This document shows positions 8,751 through 16,948 of a stretch of DNA of 64,000 nt, one piece after another (the stretch's first letter is position 1; each line of letters begins with the position of its first letter). A program made the translations under genes and the position numbers. The notes under the pieces are model-generated. The model saw only the letters and a list, made by a program, of their open reading frames with translations. It did no database searches and was not told where the DNA came from. Origin of the DNA: RPQJ01 sp963846315 (GTDB lineage Bacteria; Pseudomonadota; Gammaproteobacteria; Steroidobacterales; Steroidobacteraceae). The stretch lies in contig CAWJVM010000003.1 in NCBI GenBank assembly GCA_963846315.1, positions 62,001 through 126,000 of the forward strand, in the 5' to 3' direction.

Positions 8751-9655
8751 AGACCGTGATCGCCGCCGCCCTTCGTCCCCAGACCGTCGCGATGCTCGCG
8801 GCGCTGGCCTTGCCGTTCGCGGCCGTGGCCGGTTCCCCGATCAACAAGCGGACGGCGGCCGATCTGACCGGCACCGTCGAGATCTCGAATACCGCCGGCT
8901 CCGTGGTCGTGACCGGCTGGGACCGCAACGAAGTCGAGATCACCGGGGATCTCGGCAAGGGCACCGAACGGCTCGACTTCACCAAAGGCGACAAGGTCAC
9001 GCGCATCAAGGTCGTGCTGCCGAATCGTTCCTACCACGTCGACGACACCGACTTGATCGTCAAGGTGCCGACGGGGTCGACCCTTTCGATCAACACCGTG
9101 AGCGCCGACATCACCGCGCAGGGCGTCAGTGGCACGCAGCGGCTGCAGTCGGTGAGCGGGGACGTGCGCACCCAGGCGAGTGGTGAGGACATCGAATGCC
9201 GCACCGTCAGTGGCGATGTCCACATCACCGGGTCGGGCCAGAAAGGCCTGGTCTCGATCACCACCGTGAGCGGCGATGCGACCGCCACCCGGATCGCGGG
9301 CGAAGTGAACGGCAGCACGGTCAGCGGCAACTTCACGCTCGGCGCCGGTGAGACCACGCGGTCGCGCCTGCGCTCGACCAGCGGCGACCTGGCGGTCACG
9401 GGCCAGTTGTCGCCCGACGCGCGCGTGGACATCGAAAGCATCAGCGGCGACGTCCGGCTCGACCTGACCGGCCCGGTCGGCGCCGAGTTCGAGGTGTCGA
9501 GCTTCAACGGCGAGATCCGCAACTGCTTCGGGCCCAAGCCGGTGCGGACGGACGAGTACGCCCCGGGGCGTGAGTGGCGCCACAAGGTGGGCAGTGGTTC
9601 GGCCCGGGTCCGGATCAAGACGTTGAACGGCGACATCGGGATCTGCAAAAAGTAG
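8747..9655 (+). CDS. DUF4097-family beta-helix-like exported protein
   Basis: This 302-residue protein starts at the ATGA overlap with the previous gene. A signal peptide (to about residue 28, ...FAAVAG) is followed by a long series of degenerate beta-strand repeats with the recurring core VSGD/VSGT/TSGD/ISGD (for example QSVSGDVRTQ, RTVSGDVHIT, TTVSGDATAT, ESISGDVRLD). This is the hallmark of the DUF4097/DUF4098 adhesin-like family. In other bacteria these proteins sit next to sigma/anti-sigma genes and are thought to sense or report envelope state. The biochemical function is unknown. It is the third gene of the sigma operon. Confidence 0.8.
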   Translation: MKTVIAAALRPQTVAMLAALALPFAAVAGSPINKRTAADLTGTVEISNTAGSVVVTGWDRNEVEITGDLGKGTERLDFTKGDKVTRIKVVLPNRSYHVDDTDLIVKVPTGSTLSINTVSADITAQGVSGTQRLQSVSGDVRTQASGEDIECRTVSGDVHITGSGQKGLVSITTVSGDATATRIAGEVNGSTVSGNFTLGAGETTRSRLRSTSGDLAVTGQLSPDARVDIESISGDVRLDLTGPVGAEFEVSSFNGEIRNCFGPKPVRTDEYAPGREWRHKVGSGSARVRIKTLNGDIGICKK

Positions 9656-9673
9656 CCCCGGCCGGGCCCGGGG
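9656..9673. terminator. GC-rich hairpin directly after the DUF4097 stop
   Basis: CCCCGG and CCGGGG face each other across a 6-nt loop and begin at the base after the TAG. No T tract follows, so this is only a candidate terminator or pause site. Confidence 0.3.
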
Positions 9674-9807
9674 TTCGCTCGCGTCGTGGATTGGTGGACA
9701 ATGCGGCGCGGGCGAACGAACGTCTGAGTGCCGCCGCGGTCTCACGTGGCAGGCCCCGCTCGAGACATGGCCTGGCCCAGGGTGGGGAATGACGATTCGG
9801 GCACACA

Positions 9808-11631
9808 ATGGCTTTCCTCGCTGAACTGCAGCGTCGTCGCGTCGGCAAGGTCGCCGTCGCTTACGGCGCCGTCGCGTGGGCGGTCACCGAGGCCGCCTCC
9901 GTCGTGCTGCCGGCGCTGTACGTGCCCGAATGGGCCATGACCCTCATCGTCGTCTTCCTGCTGGTCGGCTTTCCGATCGCGATGGTGCTGGCGTGGGTGT
10001 TCGACGTCAGCCCGACCGGCATCGAGCGCACCGAACCGCTGGCGGACTCGCCACCCCAGCTGCAGTTCCGCACCCGGGCAGCCTTCGGCGTGGCCGTCAT
10101 GGTGGCGATGGCGGGACTGGGGTACCTGCTGTATGCACGGGGGCTCGGTCGCGCCGAAGCAGCGGACGGCCACAGCTCGATCGCCGTGTTGCCATTCACG
10201 AACCTGAGCGGCGATGCGGCGAAGGATTACTTCAGCGACGGCATGTCCGAAGAGTTGCTCAACCTGCTCGCCCGCGTGCCCGGCCTGAAAGTTGCGGCCC
10301 GCACCTCGACGTTCGCCTTCAAGGGTCGCAACGTCGACATCCGCGAAGTCGGCAAGGAACTCGGCGTCGAGACCGTGCTCGAGGGCAGCGTGCGGCAATC
10401 CGGCGACCAGGTGCGCATCACGGCGCAGCTGATCGACACCGAATCCGGATTTCACCTGTGGTCGGAAACCTACGACCGCAAGCTGCAGGATATTTTCGCA
10501 GTGCAGGACGAGATCGCGCAGGCCATCGTCGAGAAACTGAAGATCGAACTGGCGCCGAAGGATCAGCAGCTCGCGCAGCGGGACAAGGCGCCCACGCAGA
10601 ATGTCGAGGCCTACGAGCTGTACCTGCAGGGCCGTGCCATCTGGAAGCGCCGCGGCGAAGAAAACCTGAAACGCGCGATCGACCTGTACCAGGAAGCGCT
10701 CGCCCGCGATCCCGGGTTTGCGCGCGCACACGCCGCGCTGGCGTCTGCTTACGTCGTGTTGCCGGGCTACACGCGCGACGAGGGTGACGAGGAGCAGTTC
10801 CTGCGGATGGCCGAACAGTCGGCGCGGCAGGCGCTCGCACTCGATCCGAACATCGGCGAGGCGCACGCCGTGCTGGCCCAGATCAACTCTGAAAAGGGCA
10901 ACCTGCTCGACGCCGAGTCCGGCTATTTCTTCGCGATCTCGCTGGAGCCGAATGAGCCGACGCCGCACCACTGGTATTCGATCCTGTTGGCGAAGGTCGG
11001 GCGCCTCGACGCGGCCCTCGAACAGGCGCGGCGCGCCTACGAACTCGACCCCACCGCGCCCGTGGTGGCGTCCAACCTGGCCAACGTGTACTTGATGCGG
11101 GGCGATGACGAGCGGGCGTTGCACTATTCGAACCTGGCCAGCGAACTCGGGCTCGACAACGCCGGCAACAAGGGAGTCGAGGCCACGATCGCGATGCGGC
11201 GTGGCCAGTGGGACGAGGCGAAGCGCCTGCTGCTCGAGCAGAAAGACCTGCCGCCGGAACTGCGGCCGCAGGTGGGCGAGTTTGTCGATGCGGTCGCCGA
11301 TCCTGCCAAGCGGCCGGCGATGGTCGCGGCGTTACGGGCGGTCGATCCGAAGGTCGCGACGCAGCTGGATCTGCTGATGCCCTACCTCCAGTTGCAGCAG
11401 TACGACGTGGCTTATCGCATCATGAACGATTCGCTCGCGCGCAACCGCATAGCCTGGACCCGGGAATGGGATCTCATGCATGCGTGGTCGGCCGACGCCG
11501 CGGGCTTCAGGATGGACCCGCGTTTCGCGAAGCTGGCCGAACGCATCGGCCTCGTCGACTACTGGAAACAGTACGGTTACCCCGACCACTGCAGCGCCGG
11601 CAGCGGTGACGTCGTCCTTGTCTGTTCGTGA
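9808..11631 (+). CDS. membrane-anchored TolB-like/TPR protein
   Basis: The 607-residue protein has an N-terminus (MAFLAELQRRRVGKVAVAYG) with two membrane helices ending in AWVFDVSPTGIERT, a pattern widespread in proteobacterial TPR proteins linked to adenylate-cyclase-like or signalling proteins. A third hydrophobic helix lies near residues 92-110. Next comes a TolB-N/FlgO-like domain (IAVLPFTNLSGDAAKDYFSDG to about residue 255: SFxGxxxDIREVGKELGV, VLEGSVRQSGDQVRITAQLID). The rest is TPR repeats (from about residue 275; RDPGFARAHAALASAY, LDPNIGEAHAVLAQIN, LEPNEPTPHHWYSIL). There is no kinase, cyclase or DNA-binding domain. It is probably a periplasm-facing protein-interaction platform. Confidence 0.72.
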   Translation: MAFLAELQRRRVGKVAVAYGAVAWAVTEAASVVLPALYVPEWAMTLIVVFLLVGFPIAMVLAWVFDVSPTGIERTEPLADSPPQLQFRTRAAFGVAVMVAMAGLGYLLYARGLGRAEAADGHSSIAVLPFTNLSGDAAKDYFSDGMSEELLNLLARVPGLKVAARTSTFAFKGRNVDIREVGKELGVETVLEGSVRQSGDQVRITAQLIDTESGFHLWSETYDRKLQDIFAVQDEIAQAIVEKLKIELAPKDQQLAQRDKAPTQNVEAYELYLQGRAIWKRRGEENLKRAIDLYQEALARDPGFARAHAALASAYVVLPGYTRDEGDEEQFLRMAEQSARQALALDPNIGEAHAVLAQINSEKGNLLDAESGYFFAISLEPNEPTPHHWYSILLAKVGRLDAALEQARRAYELDPTAPVVASNLANVYLMRGDDERALHYSNLASELGLDNAGNKGVEATIAMRRGQWDEAKRLLLEQKDLPPELRPQVGEFVDAVADPAKRPAMVAALRAVDPKVATQLDLLMPYLQLQQYDVAYRIMNDSLARNRIAWTREWDLMHAWSADAAGFRMDPRFAKLAERIGLVDYWKQYGYPDHCSAGSGDVVLVCS

Positions 11632-11632
11632 C

Positions 11633-12202
11633 GTGCACCGTCGATCCGCTCCTGCCTGGCTCCGAGTCGGCGTCGTGTGCACCGGACTGATCTCGAGTTC
11701 GGCCTGCGCGATCGAGGTGCTGCGCGCGGACGCGGCCTGCGAGAGCGGGGTCTTTCACATTCATTTTGAGGCGCTCCTCGCTGCGCCCGTAGCCCGTGTG
11801 GCTGCGGTGCTCGGGGACTATGCCAACTTCGTCAAGCTTGATTCCCGCATTCGCCGTGTAGAACTGCTCGGATCCCAGCCGGATGGCGCCGTGCTGATGC
11901 GCACGCGGATCCGAGCCTGCGCCGGCGTTTTCTGCCGCACGGTGGAGCGCGTAGAACGTGTGGAGCAGGTGCCGGGGGGCCAGGTGGCCGAGGTGATCCC
12001 GGAGCGCAGCGACATGCGCCGCGGCGTCGCGCGAACCAGTTGGTACCAGGAAGGCGCTGGCACGGTCGTGCGCTACGAGGCCGAATTCGAGCCGGACTTC
12101 TGGGTGCCCGGATTCGTCGCGCAGCGTTCCGGGGTCAGGGAGTTGCGGGAATCGACGTTGCGGATGTTCATGAGCGTGGAGCGCGAGGCCAATGACAGGT
12201 GA
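11633..12202 (+). CDS. SRPBCC/START-like protein with signal peptide
   Basis: The protein has 189 residues from GTG 11633, 1 nt after the TPR stop. The chosen start gives a signal peptide ending SSSACA. The mature part follows the polyketide cyclase/START pattern: FHIHFEALLAAPVARVAAVLGDYANFVKL at the N-terminus, alternating strands, and a long C-terminal helix (SGVRELRESTLRMFMSVERE). Such domains bind hydrophobic ligands, and exported versions may help handle lipids in the envelope. It overlaps mutY by 11 nt. Confidence 0.65.
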   Translation: MHRRSAPAWLRVGVVCTGLISSSACAIEVLRADAACESGVFHIHFEALLAAPVARVAAVLGDYANFVKLDSRIRRVELLGSQPDGAVLMRTRIRACAGVFCRTVERVERVEQVPGGQVAEVIPERSDMRRGVARTSWYQEGAGTVVRYEAEFEPDFWVPGFVAQRSGVRELRESTLRMFMSVEREANDR

Positions 12203-13286
12203 AGGGGCCGCCACGTGCACCGGTATCCTGCGCTTCGCACCGGCACTGCTCGCCTGGTACGAATCCGAAGGGCGCAAGGAGCTCCCGTGGCAGCGGGACC
12301 GCACTCCGTACCGGGTGTGGATCTCCGAGATCATGTTGCAGCAGACGCAGGTCGGCACGGTCATCGGGTATTACGAGCGTTTCATGGCGCACCTGCCGAC
12401 GGTGCGTGCGCTTGCCCACGCCAAACCCGACACAGTGCTGCACCTCTGGTCCGGGCTGGGGTATTACGCCCGTGCACGCAACCTGCAGCGCGCGGCGCAG
12501 ATCCTCGTGCAACGGCATGCGGGCGAGTTCCCCGCGACACTCGACGAAGTGATGGAGTTGCCCGGCATCGGCCGCTCCACGGCAGGCGCGATCCTGGCGC
12601 TGTCGCGCGGCGAGCGGCATCCGATTCTCGACGGCAACGTCAAGCGCGTGCTGACGCGGTATTTTGCGATCGACGGTTTCCCGGGCGAGACGGCGGTCGA
12701 ACGTAAGCTGTGGACGCTCGCCGAGGAGTGCACTCCGCAGTCGCGCGTCGACGAGTACACGCAGGGCATCATGGATCTGGGTGCGACGGTCTGCACGCGC
12801 TCGAATCCGGCGTGCCTGCTGTGCCCGGTGAATGCCGGTTGCGTCGCGCGACGTGAGGGGCGGCAACAGCAGTTGCCGACACCGCGTCCGCGCAAGGTCC
12901 GGCCACAGCGCGCAGCGTGGGTGCTGCTCGCGCAGCGTGGCAGCAAAGTACTGCTGGAGCGGCGACCACCCAGTGGCATCTGGGGTGGTCTGTGGGGCCT
13001 GCCCGAATTTCCGACACGCGAACACGCGCTGCAATGGTGTGGCGAGCACCTTGCGGGTGCGTCGGTGACACGGATTGGCCAGCCGCTGCACCACGCCTTC
13101 AGCCATTTCGACTACGAACTCAAGCCGCTGGTCGTGCGCTGCGCTGGCAAGGCGCTGGCACTGCGCGAAGATGATCGTTACCGCTGGTACGACGTCGCGG
13201 CACCCGCCGCGGTGGGCGTGCCCAAACCCATCGCGACGCTGCTGCAGCGTTTGCGGGACCCATCGAGCGAGGCCGTGCATGCCTGA
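12192..13286 (+). CDS. mutY: A/G-specific adenine DNA glycosylase
   Basis: The protein has 364 residues, the usual length. It removes adenine mispaired with 8-oxoguanine. Visible features are the catalytic Glu in ISEIMLQQTQV, the helix-hairpin-helix ELPGIGRSTAGAIL, the catalytic Asp in HPILDGNVKRVLTR, and the [4Fe-4S] ligands C-x6-C-x2-C-x5-C in CTRSNPACLLCPVNAGC. The C-terminal NUDIX-like 8-oxoG recognition domain is also present (VLLAQRGSKVLLERRP, GIWGGLWGLPEF). The ATG at 12192 overlaps the previous gene. mutY close to yggX is a common gammaproteobacterial arrangement. Confidence 0.95.
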   Translation: MTGEGAATCTGILRFAPALLAWYESEGRKELPWQRDRTPYRVWISEIMLQQTQVGTVIGYYERFMAHLPTVRALAHAKPDTVLHLWSGLGYYARARNLQRAAQILVQRHAGEFPATLDEVMELPGIGRSTAGAILALSRGERHPILDGNVKRVLTRYFAIDGFPGETAVERKLWTLAEECTPQSRVDEYTQGIMDLGATVCTRSNPACLLCPVNAGCVARREGRQQQLPTPRPRKVRPQRAAWVLLAQRGSKVLLERRPPSGIWGGLWGLPEFPTREHALQWCGEHLAGASVTRIGQPLHHAFSHFDYELKPLVVRCAGKALALREDDRYRWYDVAAPAAVGVPKPIATLLQRLRDPSSEAVHA

Positions 13287-13698
13287 TCCCGTGATCGCCC
13301 CGAACCGTGATTTCGCGCTGAGCTGTATCCGCGCAGGCGCGGCATTGATGCTGCTCGGCGTGGTGCTCGGTGCTTTTGGCGCGCATGCGCTGCAGCAAAT
13401 GCTGACGGTCAAGCAACTGGCCAGTTACCAGACCGGAGTGCTGTACCAGCAGTTGCACTCACTGGCGTTGATCCTGGTGGGGACCATCGCGCTGGTGACG
13501 CCCGCCTCGCGCTGGCTGCCGCGCGCCGCGGTGCTCTTTGGCGTCGGCATCTTCTTCTTTTCGGGCTCGATCTACGCGATGACGTTCGGTGCGCCGCGCT
13601 GGTTCGGCATGGTCGCGCCCGTGGGCGGAGTCAGTTTCATGCTGGCGTGGCTCGCGCTCGCGCTGCACGCAGGGAAGGGGTTAGGGGTTAGGGGTTAG
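13279..13698 (+). CDS. DUF423 family small membrane protein
   Basis: The 139-residue protein starts at ATG 13279, overlapping mutY by 8 nt. It has four hydrophobic helices with the DUF423 signature LGVVLGAFGAHAL near the N-terminus, then SYQTGVLYQQLHSLAL and FFFSGSIYAMTF. Function is unknown in the family. Its last codons and stop lie inside a GGGGTTA repeat array, so the C-terminal residues GLGVRG are repeat-derived. The repeat may have replaced the original 3' end. Confidence 0.82.
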   Translation: MPDPVIAPNRDFALSCIRAGAALMLLGVVLGAFGAHALQQMLTVKQLASYQTGVLYQQLHSLALILVGTIALVTPASRWLPRAAVLFGVGIFFFSGSIYAMTFGAPRWFGMVAPVGGVSFMLAWLALALHAGKGLGVRG

Positions 13699-13712
13699 GG
13701 GTTAGGGGTTAG
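13677..13712 (+). repeat. telomere-like array: five GGGGTTA units
   Basis: Five perfect head-to-tail heptamers (GGGGTTA) run from 13677 and lead into TTAGTCGGAGG. The array supplies the DUF423 stop codon. Runs of four G at 7-nt spacing can form a G-quadruplex on the plus strand. Confidence 0.95.
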
Positions 13713-13815
13713 TCGGAGGTGCAGCGAATGCATCGAAATTGTCGGTACAACTCGGTATCAGCAGATGCGTGGCGTCGATGGAACCCGAGGTAACAGGCTA
13801 CGACTAACTTCCGAC

Positions 13816-13871
13816 TAACCCCTAACCCCTAACCCCTAACCCCTAACCCCTAACCCCTAACCCCTAACCCC
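13816..13871 (-). repeat. telomere-like array: eight TAACCCC units, opposite orientation
   Basis: Eight perfect heptamers are the reverse complement of the array at 13677. They are preceded by CTTCCGAC, the complement of the GTCGGA(A/G)G that follows the first array. The two arrays form a large inverted repeat around about 100 bp of ordinary sequence. The array ends 8 nt before the yggX stop. Confidence 0.95.
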
Positions 13872-13879
13872 TTCCTCCG

Positions 13880-14146
13880 CTATTCCGGCGTGTATTCCGC
13901 CGGCTTCGCGCTGCCGCCGTCGAACAGGAATTTTTCCATTTCCTCGGCCAGGAACTTGCGCGCCTTCGGCTCGATGGTCGACAGGCGGTACTCGTTGATC
14001 AGCATCGTCTGGTGGCCCACCCACGCGCGCCATGCTTCGGCGGAGATGTTCTCGAAGATGCGCTTGCCGAGGTCGCCCGGGTAGGGAACGCGATCGAGGC
14101 CGTCGGCTTCGCGCTTCAGGTACTGGCAGTAGACGGTGCGTGGCAT
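13880..14146 (-). CDS. yggX: Fe(2+)-trafficking / oxidative damage protection protein YggX
   Basis: The 88-residue product is close to the family's roughly 90. It starts MPRTVYCQYLKREADGLD, with the conserved Cys7, then YPGDLGKRIFENISAEAWRAW and QTMLINEYRL, all diagnostic. YggX protects iron-sulfur proteins from oxidative damage and sits next to MutY (an Fe-S enzyme) in many gammaproteobacteria. Here the pair is convergent and separated by the GGGGTTA arrays. Confidence 0.95.
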   Translation of the reverse strand: MPRTVYCQYLKREADGLDRVPYPGDLGKRIFENISAEAWRAWVGHQTMLINEYRLSTIEPKARKFLAEEMEKFLFDGGSAKPAEYTPE

Positions 14147-14159
14147 GGGGGAAGGGATA

Positions 14160-14193
14160 GGGGTTAGGGGTTAGTCGGAAGGCGCTTTGCGCC
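14160..14193 (+). repeat. third GGGGTTA copy with TTAGTCGGAAG and a small hairpin
   Basis: Two GGGGTTA units are followed by GTCGGAAG, then GGCGC-TTT-GCGCC. The GGGGTTAGTCGGA(A/G)G junction recurs at 13705 and, inverted, at 13808. The heptamers therefore travel with a fixed flank. It lies in the yggX-rraA gap. Confidence 0.85.
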
Positions 14194-14209
14194 AAGAGCA
14201 ATAACTGGC

Positions 14210-14704
14210 TCAAATCAGGGCGGTTGGGGAAACGATGATGCCGTCGTCGTCCACGTAGACGAAATCGCCCGGCCGGAATGTCACCCCCGCAAAACGCACG
14301 GGCACGTCGCGTTCGCCTTCGCCGCGCTTGTCGCTGCGCAGCGGCATCGTGCCGAGCGCACGCAGCCCCAGGTCCATGCGACCCAGTTCGGCCGAATCGC
14401 GGATGCAGCCGTGGATGATCACGCCGGCCCAGCCGTTCTTGACCGCAGCACGGCCGAGGTTGTCGCCCAGCAACGCACGCCGGCGCGAGCCGCCGCCGTC
14501 GACGACGAGCACGCGGCCTGCGCCGGGACCTTCAACGGCTTCCTTGACGCGCGAGTTGTCTTCGAAGCAGCGAATCGTGCTGATCGGTCCGTGGAATGAC
14601 CGGCGTCCGCCGAACAGATGGAATCCAGGCTCGCACACCTGCACCCGGTCGCCGTGGTCGTCGCAGAGGTCCGCCGTGCCCTTGGTCAGGTTGGGTGTAG
14701 TCAT
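14210..14704 (-). CDS. rraA: RraA-like protein (regulator of RNase E / HMG aldolase fold)
   Basis: This 164-residue protein starts at ATG 14704 (MTTPNLTKGTADLCDDHGD). The RraA/menG-like fold is recognisable from STIRCFEDNSRVKEAV, VLVVDGGGSRRRALLGDNLG, GVIIHGCIRDSAELG and VPVRFAGVTFRPGDFVYVDDDGIIV. In E. coli RraA binds RNase E and lowers its activity. Related proteins are 4-hydroxy-4-methyl-2-oxoglutarate aldolases with the G-x20-R-D motif, which is partly kept here (HGCIRD). Size and sequence favour RraA, but aldolase activity cannot be excluded. Confidence 0.88.
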   Translation of the reverse strand: MTTPNLTKGTADLCDDHGDRVQVCEPGFHLFGGRRSFHGPISTIRCFEDNSRVKEAVEGPGAGRVLVVDGGGSRRRALLGDNLGRAAVKNGWAGVIIHGCIRDSAELGRMDLGLRALGTMPLRSDKRGEGERDVPVRFAGVTFRPGDFVYVDDDGIIVSPTALI

Positions 14705-14769
14705 CGTCGCGCAGTATAAAGGGAGAGGGCGCCTCGCGACGCCCTCCCGCAATCGTCGGCTCGCTCGGC

Positions 14770-15213
14770 TTACTGGACCTGGATCTGCCGCGGCTGCGGT
14801 TCCACGACGCGCTGCTTCGGGATGCGAATCACGATCAACCCGTCGCGACTCTCCGCCCGGATTCCGTTCTCGTCGGCGTTGTCAGGCAACGCGAAGCGGC
14901 GCGCGAACGAGCCGTACAGGCGCTCGATGCGATGGATTTTCTCCTGTTCCTCGATCTTCGCCTGCTTGCGCTCGCCAGCGAGCGTCAATACGCCGTCCTG
15001 CACGGTGATGCTGACGTCCTCCTTGCGGACTTCCGGCAGTTCGGCCTTGATGACGAACTCGACGTCCGTCTCGCTCACATCCGCCGCCGGTGCCCACTCG
15101 CGGGGCGGCTGCGTCGCGGCGCCCTGGCGCGGCCAGCGCCGCATCGACTCGGCAATGAATCGGTCGTACACGTCGTCGACGTCGCGGAACGGTTCCCACT
15201 TGATGACACGCAT
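14770..15213 (-). CDS. Hsp20/alpha-crystallin small heat shock protein
   Basis: The protein has 147 residues. An N-terminal arm (MRVIKWEPFRDVDDVYDRF) precedes an alpha-crystallin domain (about 42-135) with PAADVSETDVEFVIKAELP, VRKEDVSITVQDGVLTLAGER and the FARRFALPDN loop. The IRIPKQ near the C-terminus carries the I-x-I anchor. It is an ATP-independent holdase for unfolding proteins. A purine-rich GGAGGTGAG (rc of 15218-15227) precedes the start and is a strong Shine-Dalgarno site. Confidence 0.93.
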   Translation of the reverse strand: MRVIKWEPFRDVDDVYDRFIAESMRRWPRQGAATQPPREWAPAADVSETDVEFVIKAELPEVRKEDVSITVQDGVLTLAGERKQAKIEEQEKIHRIERLYGSFARRFALPDNADENGIRAESRDGLIVIRIPKQRVVEPQPRQIQVQ

Positions 15214-15333
15214 GGTTGCTCACCTCCTGTCCGGGACTGCGAATACAATCCCTAGGTGTCGCCCTAGATGTGAGCCCGGGACAAGGTTTCAAGGGGTGGC
15301 GCGCAGGTTGGATCGGCGGCAAACCGTCGCAGC

Positions 15334-15380
15334 AAAAAAAACGGCACGACCGGTTGCCCGATCGCGCCGTCGTGGCAGTC
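15334..15380 (-). terminator. possible Rho-independent terminator of the HiPIP gene
   Basis: Read on the minus strand, CACGAC pairs with GTCGTG around an inner hairpin, and a run of eight T follows four bases later (A run at 15334-15341 on the plus strand). It lies just downstream of the HiPIP stop. Confidence 0.5.
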
Positions 15381-15393
15381 GCGTGAGCGCCGG

Positions 15394-15730
15394 TTACGGC
15401 CTCTTGACGTACACCTTGCACCAGCCCTTACCGGCGACCGGGCGGCCGGCAAAGATGTTGCAAGGCACTTCGGCCATGCCAGGCTTGCCGGTCGGGAGCC
15501 TGCAGGCAGTTCAGGCAGTGCTGACCCGGCTTGAAGTTCGGGTTGGCCTTGGGGTCGACCTTGGCTGCGTCTTCGACGAAGCCGAGCGACTTCGCCTGCG
15601 GCTCGTTCGGATCGACCCGACCGCTCGCGGCATCGGCAGTGCGGCCAAGCAGTGCGGACACGGGGACGGCGGCAACACCCAGCAGCGCGCCCTTCAGCAG
15701 CGTGCGGCGCGGAAATTTCTGTTCGGACAT
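15394..15730 (-). pseudogene. high-potential iron-sulfur protein (HiPIP), one frameshift
   Basis: The start at ATG 15730 gives a twin-arginine signal (RRTLLKGALLGVAAVPVSA). The mature part has the first HiPIP cysteines (GQHCLNCLQ). Near 15495 the frame shifts, and a different frame continues with KPGMAEVPCNIFAGRP and GKGWCKVYVKRP to a TAA at 15394, supplying the other two cluster cysteines. Rejoined, the protein is about 111 residues with C-x2-C...C...C, the full HiPIP pattern. It would be a periplasmic one-electron carrier with a [4Fe-4S] cluster. The break lies in a G/C run, so a sequencing indel is likely. A naive call would miss the C-terminal half. Confidence 0.8.
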
Positions 15731-15895
15731 TTGGATACTTCTCCTCGAGAGGGGACAATCGACCAACTGCGGGAATTCTACGCAGCCTGAACCCAGCTTG
15801 CGCATTGGACCGCGTATCCAGGTGGAGGTTTCGTCCTAAACTCGTCAGCAGTTGCAATCAATGTTGAGAATTACTCGCAATTGAATGACCGTGCC

Positions 15896-16948
15896 ATGGG
15901 CTCTGCCCCTGCCGTCGAGCCTCGAAGAGCCCCGATGTCCGATCCCCGCCGCCATCGCCTGAAGACCTACGCCGGAGTGCTCGTGAGCGTGCTGCTCGCA
16001 GCGCTCGCGGGCTACGTGCTGTGGCGCACGTTCCAGCGCATCCGCTTCGTCGACGTGCTCGAGCAGATGCGGGCGGTGCCCGCGTCGACGCTCGCACTCG
16101 CTGCACTGTGCGCCGCAGGTGCATTCACCGTGCTCGCGTTCTACGAAGTCGCGGTGCTGCGGTACGTGAAGCAGACGGTCGGGCGCGCCAAGCCGATGCT
16201 CACGGCGTACATCGCGTTTCCGCTCGGGCATGCCGTGGGGCAGGCCATGCTGAGCGGAGGCGCGCTGCGCTATCGCATGTACACGCCGGCTGGACTCTCG
16301 GCGACGGAAGTCGGCGCCACGGTGCTGCTCGCGAACATGCCGTATGCAATCGGCTTCGGCTTGCTGCTCGACATCTCGCTGGTGTTTGCGGCCGACATGC
16401 TCGAACCGATGTTCCGCGTTTCCAGCGGCTGGCTGCGCGTGCTGGGTCTCATCGGTCTCTGCAAGGACGCGGGTTACGTGCTGCTGATCCTGCTGCGCAA
16501 GCGACCCGTGAAGCTGGGCGGCTGGTCCGTCAACCTGCCAACGCCGGCCATGACCGCGCTGCAGCTCTGCGTCGGGCTCGCCGATATCTTCCTCGTCTCG
16601 TCGGTGCTGTACCTGCTGCTGCCTGCCGCACTCGGCATCCCGTACCTGGCGTTCCTCGGCGCCTATCTCGCCAGCATGCTCGCGGGAGTGCTGAGCCACG
16701 TGCCGGCTGGCCTCGGCGTGCTCGAGTCGGTACTGCTGCTGCTGCTGCCGGACGTGCCGCCCGAGCAGCTGCTCGCGGCCATACTGATGTATCGCGTGAT
16801 CTACGAGATCATCCCCGTGCTGCTCGCGCTGGCACTCTGGGGAACATTCGAAGGCTTCTCGCGCGACGGCGTACTGTTGCGGGTGTTCGGCCGTCAGGGA
16901 CGCACCACCATGCGTGCCGAGAGCCCGACCATCGACAGGAGCGAGTGA
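15896..16948 (+). CDS. LPG synthase-like/UPF0104 integral membrane protein
   Basis: The protein has about 350 residues with seven or eight membrane helices, from LVSVLLAALAGYVLW to YEIIPVLLALALWGTF. The family blocks of the lysylphosphatidylglycerol synthetase TM region (YbhN/UPF0104) are visible: YIAFPLGHAVGQAMLSGGALRYRMY, the glycine-rich LSHVPAGLGVLESVLL and the late AILMYRVIYEI. There is no MprF acyltransferase domain, so it may be a lipid flippase-like or unknown protein. The start is uncertain: a TTG at 15881, ATG 15896 or ATG 15935. Its 3' end overlaps the convergent flavoprotein by 55 nt. Confidence 0.78.
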   Translation: MGSAPAVEPRRAPMSDPRRHRLKTYAGVLVSVLLAALAGYVLWRTFQRIRFVDVLEQMRAVPASTLALAALCAAGAFTVLAFYEVAVLRYVKQTVGRAKPMLTAYIAFPLGHAVGQAMLSGGALRYRMYTPAGLSATEVGATVLLANMPYAIGFGLLLDISLVFAADMLEPMFRVSSGWLRVLGLIGLCKDAGYVLLILLRKRPVKLGGWSVNLPTPAMTALQLCVGLADIFLVSSVLYLLLPAALGIPYLAFLGAYLASMLAGVLSHVPAGLGVLESVLLLLLPDVPPEQLLAAILMYRVIYEIIPVLLALALWGTFEGFSRDGVLLRVFGRQGRTTMRAESPTIDRSE

